Shown here one piece after another: positions 46,244-57,179 of a DNA stretch of 64,000 bases. Source of the DNA: Litsea cubeba (Eukaryota; Streptophyta; Magnoliopsida; Laurales; Lauraceae); the NCBI GenBank assembly GCA_012931725.1, contig CM022949.1, positions 26,162,258 to 26,226,257 on the forward strand, given 5' to 3'. The translations under genes were made by a program, and so were the position numbers. Under the pieces are notes generated by a model. That model worked only from the letters and a program-made list of their open reading frames with translations, searched no databases and was not told where the DNA came from. Position 1 is the first letter of the stretch; each line of letters starts with the position of its first letter.

Positions 46244-48190
46244 TACGTAGACCATTTTTAATAATATGGAAGGACTCTATCAAGCTAGTAACCACTACAG
46301 AGCATCGAATCCTGACCAACTTGCTATGAAGGTGAAGCAAAATAAGTCCTCTGAAAATGATATTCCTAAAAGACTCCCCGATTTACAGAATGCAATGAGT
46401 TGAGGCTAATGATCAGAATGTCTTTAGTACTAAATACGAACTCAAAATCTGATTTGTGCTACAATTGAAATATATTACAATTATTTGCATCTGCCATCGA
46501 ACTCTACTGAATGTTAATAGGGATTTCACAATGAAACTTTGATGCTATTACTTCCGTAAAAATGCTATTAGATGAAGTGGTTACCCATGCTATTAGGGGA
46601 AGTACGCTTTACATTAGAGGAGGCTATAGTGGTTGAGGAACAGGTGGTGGATTATTAGTATTAAGATGCCATTAATTTTTTTAATTGCTTCTCACAAGCT
46701 CTTTAGAAAAGTTGGAAGTAGGAATTGGGGTTTATATTTTTATCAGTGAATTGATGATTTTATTAAAAAAAAATTATATTCTCAATTTTAGTAAAAATAA
46801 TACGTGTTTTTTTCTTGAAGCAAATAGGATAGTAAGGCTTACTTTAAACAATCGTTCTACATGGCCTGATTTTCGGCCGGAAACCATCTGGACCTGGCGA
46901 GATCCCAGGGTCCAGGTGGTTTCAGGCCTCTTTTCAGGCCATTTAGACTTTTTGTACTTCAAAATGCAAGTGACATGTAAAGGTTGAGGAAGATTTGAAG
47001 ATGACTGTACGTTTTGGTTTTCATAACTTCATCAAACATAGTAACTAGGATTGAGTTGGCTTCCTGCTATAATTGTAAAATCTTCTCATTGGCATGGGCC
47101 AGGTGCAGAACTTCACAGGAATATGAGTATATGACCCATCCAAGATATATTTTGCTGATGGGCTTTTCGTCTCTCAGATTGGTGGAAGAATGTAAAAGGC
47201 ATTGCGGGTCCCACTTGCACCCATTTTGGAGGCTTCAACCAGTGGATGGACAGGACCCACCATCTTGTAGCCCCAAATCATCCTCATTGGATGTTCAAAA
47301 TTAAGGGTTGGCTATGGATGGCTAAACTAAAACTTTCTCATCTGCCCATTTTTGTGGGTCTTTGATGGTGGACAGATTATCAAATAAAACGGCGGGCTTA
47401 ATCATCCAATAAAGATTATGTTCAAGATACAAATAATCCATTTTGGCACCCCATTCTTACTGTGATTTGAAGTCATCAAAGGTAACTTCACTTAGTAACA
47501 CAGTGCATCTCATACTATATTAAAGTGCAGTCTCTTAAAGTGCTGTGCTTTTCCATTGCCATGGTTTATCTGCTTGGTTATATGATATGATGAGGAAGGG
47601 CTAGAGTCGAGAAATCTGTCACCACATTCAAATTTGAAAGAAAATAAGGTGGAGAAAATAGGGGTAAAAAAACTGTTCACAGTTTAATCCTGGGATGTCT
47701 TTCCACTGTATAAAGACAATTTTTGAATATTATTGATAAGATCTGAGCCATTACAATTCATTAGCTTAATGATCAGGATCACGTACGGTTCGAAAACTAA
47801 TTTTGACTCATCTTGACCTTGCCAAGTCAGTTTGAATATTGAGTGGATTTGAGTTTTTAGACTATTTCTCAGTAACCTCATCATCTTAGCCTTGTTCCAC
47901 TACCCTGAACCGGCCTTAATGCAACTGGCTGAAGGTGTCATTGCTTTTGGCTCACATGCCTTGCCTAACTTTTCATTGGTCCAGATCCGATGCTGGTGAT
48001 GATGAATACTTAGGTATATATTGAGTATGATTAATAATGGTATTGGACTTTGGAATAATTTATCAATACCACGAATGGTAATCTGTACTTAATTTCAAAA
48101 GCTTTCTGGGATTGTCCCTGGTAACCATCAATGACCATTTGCCGTGCTAGGGTCAATTAGGAAAATTGGGGTACCATCTAGTCTGCAAAT
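46244..48190. other. Intergenic DNA
   Basis: Apart from the hairpin at 46861-46942, no gene, coding family or transposon terminus is recognised in this 1.9-kb stretch. Confidence 0.5.
46861..46942. repeat. Imperfect 37-bp inverted repeat (hairpin)
   Basis: The arm 46861-46897 pairs with 46905-46942 around a 7-base loop. Roughly 29 of 37 positions pair, with one bulge and an internal mismatch block of about five bases. Because of the palindrome, frames on both strands encode similar peptides (RPETIWTW and RPETTWTL), which is a by-product, not a gene. A small-RNA precursor or foldback-element core is possible. Confidence 0.6.
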
Positions 48191-48193
48191 TTA

Positions 48194-49275
48194 GGGCCCG
48201 TTTGGTTGCAGGAATTTGGAGAATTCATGTCTGGTGGAATTTGAAGAATTTGGAATGCTAGAATTCAAAATGCTGCAAATTCATTCTGAATTCTAATTCT
48301 CTGTTTGATTCGTTCAGAAATTCAAGCCTGAGAATTCAATATATCTTGAATTCCTGAAATTCTCTGTTTGGTAATTTAGAAGGAATTATGGAAAAAAAAG
48401 GTATGTGAGGAAATCATAAGTGTTTTTTGGAACATTAATTCATTTCCATAAAAGGTAATTTACAAACCTGTTAACATCCTTTAATTACAGAATGATTAAT
48501 TAATTAAGGACCTACTCATTCCCTAAATTCCCTAAAATAATGAGGGCCATACTTTCTCATAGACTCATAGACCACCAAACTCCTCTCACCTTTCTTTTAT
48601 TTATTCCAATACACATGTCATTATCATTCTCTCTCTCTTATCCCCACATGTCATCTCCTTCCTCTCTTCTTCTCATCACAGAACGAACAGAGCAGAAAAA
48701 GAGTTTCTCGCCTGGGTATGGAGACTGCAGAATCGTGGGTCCCACTGATCAAGGTCCATGATCAGGCTCCTCCATCAAAATCGCCCAATCTTGTACGGCC
48801 AAAGGATCGGACCCGATCCATGATCAAATCTCCCAATGGGTCCCACAACCTGATGTTAAATAAAAACCCCTTTGTCAATGACGCCACAACCCGATCTGCC
48901 ATCAGTGGTCCACTTCTATCATGAAGTTCGGTGCCAACAGAAAGCATCTCTAAGATCGCTTCGCCATGTCCGGCCCGATGACCGGACCAGATCTGTGATC
49001 AGATCATGCAGTCGGTCCCACAACAGCATGTCGCCCACCAATATCTATGACCGTTGAGCAAAACGGAACTTCCACCGGAATGCTCCTCTATACTGAAATT
49101 CCAAATGCTTGATGAGTCCCTGGCATTCCAAATGCTTGCTTTTTAACTTCTCAAATGCCTGGATTTCTACCTTTTTAAATTCCAGTCCAACCAAACAAGG
49201 CATTTCTGTCAGAAATGACTGAAATACCCGACCACCTGAATACTGGTCAGGATTGCTTGGTAAACAAACAGGCCC
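48194..49275. mobile_element. PIF/Harbinger-type (Tourist-like) element, 1.08 kb
   Basis: The left end GGGCCCGTTTGGTTGCAGGA and the complement of the right end GGGCCTGTTTGTTTACCAAG form the terminal inverted repeat typical of Tourist/Harbinger elements. Both sides carry the 3-bp target TTA (48191-48193, 49276-49278). Near the ends are repeated gaattt(g/c) and aatgcttg motifs. The centre (about 48540-49060) matches part of the solo LTR at 57897-60595 over several hundred bases. There is no transposase frame. Confidence 0.8.
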
Positions 49276-49278
49276 TTA

Positions 49279-50266
49279 AACTTGCTCCTCCAATCAAGGG
49301 GCTCACCTCCATTCATGCCAATCTGGAAGGTAGAAAAGGGTTGGGAAGTCATACGTATGGCTTCATTGGCTTGGGAGTAGGAATGCATATGGATATTCCA
49401 TTCTCTTATTGTCCAGAGGTTTTTGACCCATGAAAAATCGGTTTTGGATCTATTTTATGCCCTGATTCATAAAGTGAGTCTGCATCGGGAACCCAATTTA
49501 AGTTCCGACAGCTAAATGGGTTGGATTCTGAATTCATATAGGTTCCGACCCATAGACTCAAGATCCGGCTCGTGGATGTGTGTTTGTAAGATATCATTCT
49601 TGACTTTGTATAGGCTACTATAAAAAACTTCATGTAACAACCTATATATTAGTTTTAAAGATGTTGAGATTTATCACCTGTGGAAGGTGGACTTGATGCA
49701 CCGTTATTGGGTTGAATGATATCTCTTTTTGGAATTTTGGGTTGGATAATATCCCTATTTTAAGTTTAAAAAAAAAAAAAAACTTGGAATTGAACTTGGT
49801 CCTCTTATTGGAACTGGGTCCGGAATCAGGGAAATAGGTTCCAAGCTGAAACCAAATATGGAATCTAAACCGCCTTTACAAAACGGTTCCAATTCTAGGT
49901 CTAGTATGGTTCCGACCCGTTTGCATCCTCACTTGGGAGTAGGAATCAAATGAGCATGACTTGACGATGAACGTGGGTTTTCACCTGTGGGAGACCCGCA
50001 CAAGGGCAGCTTGAGATTTTGTCCCCATGGTTTACACAGGGATCCTACATCACTACCTAACCCCACGCAGCCGTCAAAAACCCTACAGAATAAGGTCTTC
50101 TTTTTTGGCTCAAGGGCCAAGTTAATACAAAATCTTTGCAGGTCTACCAATTTGAGGGCCGGGCTTGGATAATACCAAGCTGGTTAAACTCTCCTATTTT
50201 CTTATTTATATACATGTGAATTTATTTAAGCATATATGCGGGTTTTATTTGAATATAATTCTTTTG
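49279..50266. other. Intergenic DNA
   Basis: No gene or element boundary is recognised. Repeated gg(t/g)tccgacc and ggttccaa motifs between 49490 and 49920 may be remains of an old hAT-type element. Confidence 0.35.
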
Positions 50267-50752
50267 TAGGGGTGTAACGGTTCGGTTAACTGTTCATTTT
50301 TGGAGAACCGTTAACCGAACCGTGAATTATAATTTTCAGTTTTAAAAACCGTAACCGTAACCGTAACCATATTCAGAAAAATCGTTAAAAAACGAACCGC
50401 GGTTAACCGTTAAAAACCGTAACCGAACCATATCTGTACAAACAGTTAAAAATCGTTTTGTCTAGTAAAAAAACGTGAAAAAATCGTATACTTAAGTTAA
50501 GAATTATATACACATTTTGTTTAGGCCCTTTATATATTTTTTAATTAGTATAATGGTACGGTTGACCGAACCGCACTTCACGGTTCGGTTCGGTTAATAA
50601 CCGTGAGTGAATACTAAAAACCATAACTGAACCATGAAGTGCAGTTTTCCGATATTAAAAACCGTAACCGAACCGTGAAACACGATTATTAACCGCGGTT
50701 CAGTTCGATTCGGTTCGGTTAGACGGTTTTCCGGTTTTCTTTTATACCCCTA
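50267..50752. mobile_element. hAT-type MITE, 486 bp
   Basis: It starts TAGGGGTGTAACGGTTCGGT and the complement of its end is TAGGGGTATAAAAGAAAACC. The exact 8-bp duplication TTCTTTTG flanks it (50259-50266, 50753-50760). The interior is filled with aaccgt(t/a)a and ggttcggtt motifs in both orientations, as subterminal repeats. It has no coding capacity. Confidence 0.9.
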
Positions 50753-51849
50753 TTCTTTTGTAATTGTTATGACGGTTCTTATGTGATTTTTGTGTTCTTT
50801 TTACATGATTTTCATGTAATTCTTATATGAGTTTTATTTAATAAGCCATATATGATTCAAATATGATTTTTTTCCAATGGCCAATCTACATGCACTCGAG
50901 CATGATTCTTGTTAGGTTTATAATTTGTATGATGGTTTATGAAGTGGTTCATTGAGTTAACCAATGTTAGGCTCAGGGTGAAAGGTATTTTGGTCATTGT
51001 ACTGGGGTTTTCTAGAGGCCAAGAATTTCCATATATATATATATAATGTAGAGAATTTTACCTAAAAAAGGCCCCAAGATGGCCTACAACCAAAAAATGG
51101 GCCACTAGTAAATATGGCACGGAAGTGGTCCCAGGGGACCACTTCCGTTTTTTTTAATAATGATTGAAACTTGTGACGACGCCGTCGCTCTTGAAACATC
51201 ATTTTCCCCATCGTTTTCCCCCATTCCCTCTTTTAGATCACTCCCCATTCCCCCTCTCCACAACACAGCAACCCCCATCCCTCTCAATCTTATTCTTCCT
51301 CTCATCACTCTCTCTCTCGTTCTCCACTCCCTCTCCTCGTTGCCTCACCGCCGTCGGATGACGCCGTTGCCATCACCATGACTGAGCTCCTCTCTTCTAC
51401 CATCTCTCATTTCTCTCACTTATCTCTCCCTCACCCAGCCATGCTCCCGGAGCTCCCTGTCGCAGTCCGCGACCACCACCAGCACCATCACCGCCGGCCA
51501 CCATCATCTCCGACGAACCCCCCCAACCCATCTCTTTGTTTTTCCCCATTTTCCCTTCACTGTTTCTCTCTTTCTTTCTTTCCTCTCTTCCTCACTCACC
51601 TCCCTGCCAACGTGATGTACCCCCCCCCCCCCCCCTCCTCACTCACCTCCCTGCCAATGTGATATACCCCCCTTCCCACCCTTTGCATTCTCTGTTTCTC
51701 TTTCTTTCTTTGTTTCTCTCTCTTACTTTCTTCCTCTCTCTCACTTCATCCACTGCCAACATGGACTAACCCCCCCCCCTCACATTTCATTTTCTCTCTT
51801 TCTCTCCTCTCACTGTCAACGTGAGTTGACTTCCACCCATCCCCATCCC

Positions 51850-52182
51850 ATGTTTCACTAATTTCACCAAAGAACAAGCAGTAAGTGCACTGATTACACT
51901 GAACCGATCAGCTTCGATACCACACTCCATCATTTCTTAGAAGCACGACAGCGACTTCCACCCATCCCCATCTAAAGCATACCCACCAATCATCGAATTC
52001 CAAGAAACAGAACCCCTCATCGGCATTTGATCAAACACTTTCTATGCAAAGTCAATACACCCAGTCTTGGCATACATAGAGATGAGCGAATTGCCAACAT
52101 AAACATCCAAGTCAAATCCAACCTTAATCAACCTACAATGAATCTTTCATCCTTCCACAAACGAACACAAGTCCGCACAAGA
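51850..52182 (-). pseudogene. Captured PPR gene fragment (PLS type)
   Basis: One continuous minus-strand frame of about 110 codons reads as pentatricopeptide repeats: LIKVGFDLDVYVGNSLISMY then AKTG, VFDQMP, SVSWNSMIGGYA and FSVISALTACS. This is the cadence of PLS-class PPR proteins, which act in organelle RNA editing and processing. Three in-frame stops (in the EG*KIH, FA*KVF and CF*EMM contexts) kill it. It lies wholly inside the Mutator-like element, so it is transduplicated sequence. The parent gene is not in this window. Confidence 0.85.
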
Positions 52183-52435
52183 TGAGGGATTATTAGAATG
52201 TTATGGATTATTGAATGTACAAAAATCCATAACATTATTGGGAGAGACTGTTCGCTTGTTATGGATTATTGAATGTTGCTTTATGATGGATTATTGAATG
52301 TTTTAATATGAAATTTTTAATGCCAAGTTATGTGCTTTTTTATGGCAAGAAACGAAGCTTGTATGTCCATGCCTTGTATTGCGCTCGCACATAAAACCAA
52401 TACACATATCATTTTTTTCGATTACAATGGTCAGT

Positions 52436-52780
52436 GACGACGTCGTTACCACATAAAAGATAAAATTTGGAAGGAAGTGTGCTCTAATATCTGACGACGT
52501 CGTTGCTTCAAAGAAGCTAGTGAAAGAAAGTGTGCTTTAATATCTGACGAAGTCGTTGCTTTACAGAAGCTAGTGGAAGAAAGTGTGCTTTAATATCTGA
52601 CGATGTCGTTGCTTCACAGAAGCTAGTGGAAGAAAGTGTGTTTTAATATCTGACGACGTCGTTGCTTCACAGAAGCTAGTGGAAGAAAGTGTGCTTTAAT
52701 ATCTGACAACGTCGTTGCTTCATAGAAGCTAATGCGAAAATTGCTGTGTTAATATGCGACGACGTCGTCGCTTGTAGAAA
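52436..52780. repeat. 53-bp satellite with GACGACGTCGT palindromes
   Basis: The motif tctgacgacgtcgttgctt recurs with exact 53-base spacing at 52491, 52544, 52597, 52650 and 52703, with a sixth, altered copy 53 bases further (gacgacgtcgtcgc near 52758) and an outlying copy 57 bases to the left (52436). The body of each unit is agaagctagtggaagaaagt-like. Related gacgacgccgtcgc also occurs near the left terminal repeat (51175). Confidence 0.9.
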
Positions 52781-52901
52781 ATAAGCAAAAAATATATATT
52801 TTTTGGCGGATATACCGGTTTCATAGCATATAAACTAGTGTCCCATTTTTCGTTTAGTGACCATCTAAGGTCATTTTTTAGGTAAATTCCTCTATAATGT
52901 A

Positions 52902-53981
52902 ATATATAACCCTAGACTATGAGTCATTGCTATCTTGTTGTGGATGTATGTGGTTTTTCCGAACCACTTAAATTCTCGTCTCTCTTGTGTGGCATGGTTG
53001 ATCGATCACACGCACACAACAATTCTTATATGATCACTGTGTTCTTAATATATAGCATGATATCATTGTCTTTATTATTGGTTGTTAATGTTTTGTACCA
53101 TATATTCATATTCAACTTCAAAGATCCACCTCTTGGTTTGGGCTTGCTAAAAAAATCTCAATGACCCTTATAAAGAAAATTACAAGATAATTTATTATTC
53201 TGTTCTTAATATAGGAATCATTTACGTTGTTTGATATTTAATTAATGAGACTTCACTACAACACATTCTAGAAACTTTTACAAAAAAAAAAAAACTCACT
53301 CTAAAACCTTGATATCATGGATTAGCAAAGAAAAACACAAAGAGATGATGAATTAGGGCAGCACCGTACATTTTTTTCCCTACAAAATTGCCATTTCTCA
53401 TTTTCAATCCCATTTTCCTCTGAGCCAGCCAAACATGGCATATGCTAAAACACGAATGTTCACGTGGAATTGCCAAACAGGAACAACGAACAAACAGGGC
53501 ATTTCCGCGAATTCGCTTTACGAAGAAAGGGACATTCCCGTAAATTCGTTCCCACCTGATTTTAACTTCCATTTCTGTTTCCCCCCTCCGAATCCGTTGC
53601 TCGAATATCATCAAGATCCGTTTTCTCTTCCTCTTCCTCCGAAAATGGCCACAACAACAAAAACAACATCTTCTTCTAGTAATTTAATCATCTAACCCAA
53701 CCCTAGATGATGATGCCATTTCATTTCTTTCAATTGCATTTCCTCTTTCTCTCTTCCTCCCTTTGCATTCCTTTTTCTTTCCAAGCCATACCCAATAGGG
53801 ATTGCTAATCTTTCCCGCCATTTGCTAGACTTGTACTCACACCGGCAATGTTGCATGGATTCTTCTTTCTTTAGCTTCTTGTGAAGACTCAAATACACTT
53901 GTTAAAGACAAACAAAATGTCAGTAGAATGATGTATATTAGCAGGCACTTGGTCAATAGAGAGAGAGCTGAGGTTGAAGAG
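52902..53981 (+). promoter_or_regulatory. Upstream and leader region of the FURRY-like gene
   Basis: About 1.1 kb separates the Pack-MULE from the start codon. From about 53560 the sequence becomes CT-rich (tcctcttcctcc, tttctctcttcctccc), as in plant leaders. A short ATG frame at 53645 (17 codons) would be an upstream ORF if transcribed. Possible 3' splice sites (tattagcag near 53943) mean a leader intron cannot be excluded. Confidence 0.4.
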
Positions 53982-56355
53982 ATGAGGACGGGAAGCGCGA
54001 AGCTGGTCGCGGAGGCGCTGCTTCAACGTTTTCTTCCTCTTGCCAGGCGCCACATTGAGACCGTGCAAGCTCAGGTAGTAATCTTTTTTTTTTTGGTAAC
54101 AAGTGAAGATTTGAGACATTGATATCATTGTGTATTGATTTGTATAGCTGAGAGTGAGACTGAGAGAAATTGGTATTGGTGCATAGATTTGTAAAAATGC
54201 GGATTTCCACTGGCCCAAATCATCCAATGTAAACGTGGTTTTTCATGACTTTGTGGACAAACAGATTTTTTTTTTCTTTTTTGAAGTACATTTATTTTTT
54301 GTGACTGAAATTGGACAATGGTTAAAAGTCAATTTGGTGTTAAATTAAAAATAATGCCAATTCATAAAAGGTAGGTGAATGTAAATGGTTTAAATTTATC
54401 AAAAGAAGATAAGACTATGCCTGAATGATTTGGTACGTGAACCCAATTTTCGAAAGCACATATGACTTTTGTTTGATAAAAGAAGTTTTTAGAGACAACA
54501 TTTGTTTTGCTTTGTGGTTCCTTCGCAATAGAGGTTAGAGACGATAGATGGATGCTTGGTTAACTCTCAAACTCTCAATACTTGGTAATAGTGTGAAAAA
54601 ACACTCAATACTTGGTAATAGTGTGAAAAAAATGACTTGTATTGAAGCCCTGTAGGGTGAGGGCCTAGGTAGTGTAGGCCGTCGTCCGAGGGCTTTGATC
54701 GGCTGAGGCCCGGCCCTGCATATATTGAGGGTAGGGTAAGGACAACCCCATGCCCAGTCCGGTCTAGCCCTTTGATAGCTCTAGAGGTGAGGCTCGAGGC
54801 ACAAGCGTCAAAGGCTTCCAAAAATATTGATACAATATCAGTTTTTCTAACTCCATATTTTCCTGTGCATTGCAGCCTACAGGGGTTGTTTGCAACGGAA
54901 TAGGTCTCTCAAAATACTCTTTCAATGACTCTTGGATTTGTGGAAGAAAACAACCCTTATCTGTTATTTTGCTACAAGTGGAACCTTTGACTTAGTAAGG
55001 TTTTAATGATGATGGGAGAATCTTTGACTGGATTTGGGCCCCCACAGCCCACCACATTTAATTATTTTCTAGTCCTACTCAAATTTCCATTGCCTATGTT
55101 ATATGCGTGTTACTTGTGACATTATCTAGAAACTTTTTGGAGTTTTGACTACTCAGTTGTGGATTTTTTTGTTTTCGGTATTTTGTTATTTTGTTGGTTC
55201 TCACAAATCTTGTCATGGAGTATAGTTTAGGAAGTGTGGTTTTTCCTTAAGTTTTGTCAGTAACAAGTTTCTTTTTTATTTTTTATACTCTTTACTTTTT
55301 TGGATGAATTCCATTTCCCACTTCATTCTAGGATTTAGCTACTTGCGACAATGCTTGGTTCATCTCTAGTTTTTGAAATAATCTTGTATGTTTCTATGTA
55401 ATTAGTTATCTACCATTGGGACTGCATGCACATTATTTATTGGATGATCTTGTCTTTGAGCTAATGCCTTGAATTATTCAAGGCTAAATGGGCAGTAATG
55501 GTGATTTTTCTCCACTCATTACTTGTAAAATAACCAGGACGGGCAGTATCTTCGGCCATCGGATCCAGCTTATGAGCAAGTCTTGGATTCTTTGGCTATG
55601 GTGGCTCAACATGCACCGATACCCCTTCTAGAAGCTCTTCTTAGGTGGAGAGAAAGGTATTTTTCTGTTTATCAATTCTATGGAGTTAATAAAAATATGA
55701 TAAATTCCTTCTGTACATATGATGCAGTGATATCTTTTATAATTTTATATCCTGAAATTTAATTTCATTCATGGAGAACACTATTTGATACTTGCCATAA
55801 ATATTTCCTGCATATATCTATGATTCTATCAGGATTTACTGCCTACTTCACTGGAATTAATTCTCTTCTGGTATTACCTGACCATTTATTTTCATCCCAA
55901 TTACACTATATTCGCATATAGGTGCTAGAGCTTGATATAGTGGAAGGGGATCCTTATAACATGTTATTGTGACATATATGTTTAATCTTCATATACGAGA
56001 TTACAGAGAAAGAGATAATCAAAATTCTTGTATGAGCAGCCCATCCAATGAATGGAACAGGCTGCCTTTTGGGCTAGATCATCTCAATTGTGGGCCATAA
56101 CTCTGTTTTTTGGTCTGGATGAGTTGCAAATGTGAGAGCGAAGTGTGTGGATGAATGGGTCTGGGGAAACTTGTATGCTTTAGTAATAGTTAAAAATGTA
56201 GGAACATTTTTTTGTAATGTTATGAAGCTTATGGGAAATGTTGCTATTACTGAGTGATTTTTGGACTATCTAATTTTCTAGTTATTTACAACTTTTGCTT
56301 CCATTGCAGTGAATCCCCAAAGGGTGCAAATGATGCCTCTACATTCCAGAGGAAG
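53982..56355 (+). CDS. FURRY/PAG1-type cell morphogenesis protein, exons 1-3 (5' part)
   Basis: Three exons with clean GT-AG junctions: 53982-54074, 55538-55656 and 56310-56355. They read MRTGSAKLVAEALLQRFLPL..., then DGQYLRPSDPAYEQVLDSLA...LLEALLRWRE, then SESPKGANDASTFQRK. This is the conserved N-terminus of the very large ARM/HEAT-repeat proteins of the Furry, Tao3/PAG1 family; in fungi and animals they scaffold NDR kinases in cell polarity, while plant members are little studied. The start at 53982 matches the position seen in plant homologues. Introns 1 and 2 are 1463 and 653 bases. The family continues for about 2000 more residues, none of which appears before 64000: intron 3 exceeds 7.6 kb or this is a truncated copy. 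Exons show no stop or frameshift. Confidence 0.85.
54571..54630. repeat. 30-bp tandem duplication in intron 1
   Basis: Two copies of ac(t/a)ctcaatacttggtaatag plus gtgtgaaaaa, with one mismatch. Next to it (54640-54800) is a GC-rich block with gagggc and ggcccgg motifs like hAT internal sequence. Confidence 0.85.
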
Positions 56356-56545
56356 GTGTGCATTGCTGTTGTGTTTTTCTTTTCTCTCTTCAGCTTTTTT
56401 TAGGAACCAAAAGTGATCCTTGTATGTTGATCAATATTCACCTTGGTAATAAATTTTGTAGCAGACTGTTCTCTTGATCAAGAAATGTACTGTTCTTAGG
56501 AATTCATGATTCTTTTTTAGTGATTGTTACTGTATTTAAAAACAG

Positions 56546-56633
56546 CTGCAACTGAACAAGATCCACACTTTAGTGGATCAAACTAAAAGATGCCACGAAG
56601 CCAAAATTATTGCAACATGTGATTTTGATGCAG
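56546..56633 (+). other. Possible cryptic exon in FURRY intron 3
   Basis: An 88-base stretch opens after aacag and closes at gatgcag/gtattg. In phase with exon 3 it encodes LQLNKIHTLVDQTKRCHEAK and nine more codons without a stop. It does not match what follows exon 3 in FURRY homologues. It may be chance, an alternative exon, or a fragment of something else. Confidence 0.2.
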
Positions 56634-57179
56634 GTATTGTAAATATAAGTAAGATTATGATAGTCGAATTACCAACTTATTCTTCAATTGTATTTTGCAT
56701 CAATTATAGACATTTATAGTTAATTTTTAAAGCTGGCCCTGTTCATCTGTGTATGCTGATTCTTAGAAGATCAATTCATCAATTAATGAGTAATCATGTA
56801 TCATAAATCATTCAAAGATGTATGAATATGCATGTCGTGATAATGTTGAAATTCTAGAAAAAGCAGTATACTTAATGACTTACAGACATAAGCAATTATC
56901 CGTTGATAGTTAGATGGTATCAATTATCATTTAACACATTTACATCAACATACATATGATTCCAATATCAAATGCTCAAGATTTAAAGTCAGAGACTCAA
57001 ATCAGTTTTTAGATTTTTTATTAAACAACATTTTTAAATAATTAGAAAAATATAAATGGCTAGCATTCATGAAAACACACCAATAACCCATAAATCTATT
57101 GCCAAGTCGACAAATCTAAGTTATTTTCATGACATGATTATTATATATTACCTTACATACATCATAAACTTTTGAAAAA

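Larger units (their letters stand above)
51051..52892. mobile_element. Pack-MULE (non-autonomous Mutator-like element), 1.84 kb
   Basis: Long imperfect terminal inverted repeats of about 65-70 bp: the left begins GAGAATTTTACCTAAAAAAG and the complement of the right begins GAGGAATTTACCTAAAAAAT, both going on to aaaaatggg(c/a)cactagt. The flanks carry the exact 9-bp duplication TATAATGTA (51042-51050, 52893-52901), the Mutator hallmark. There is no transposase. The interior holds a CT- and proline-codon-rich block (51180-51840), a captured PPR gene fragment on the minus strand, and a 53-bp satellite. All three criteria for a Pack-MULE (TIRs, 9-bp duplication, host gene fragment) are met. Confidence 0.9.

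Noticed and set aside
46685..46987. Two opposed frames encoding similar peptides
   Set aside because: A direct consequence of the inverted repeat at 46861-46942, not of coding.
50330..50440. ccgtaaccgtaaccgtaacc run resembling telomere repeats
   Set aside because: The unit is not the plant TTTAGGG repeat and lies inside a hAT MITE with defined ends and target duplication.
51160..51780. Open frames rich in Ser, Leu and Pro in the Pack-MULE
   Set aside because: They follow from the CT-rich composition and poly-C runs; no domain is recognisable. A captured leader sequence is possible but unproven.
53928..53981. Earlier ATG for the FURRY-like gene
   Set aside because: The extra 18 residues do not resemble the family, whereas the ATG at 53982 matches the usual start.
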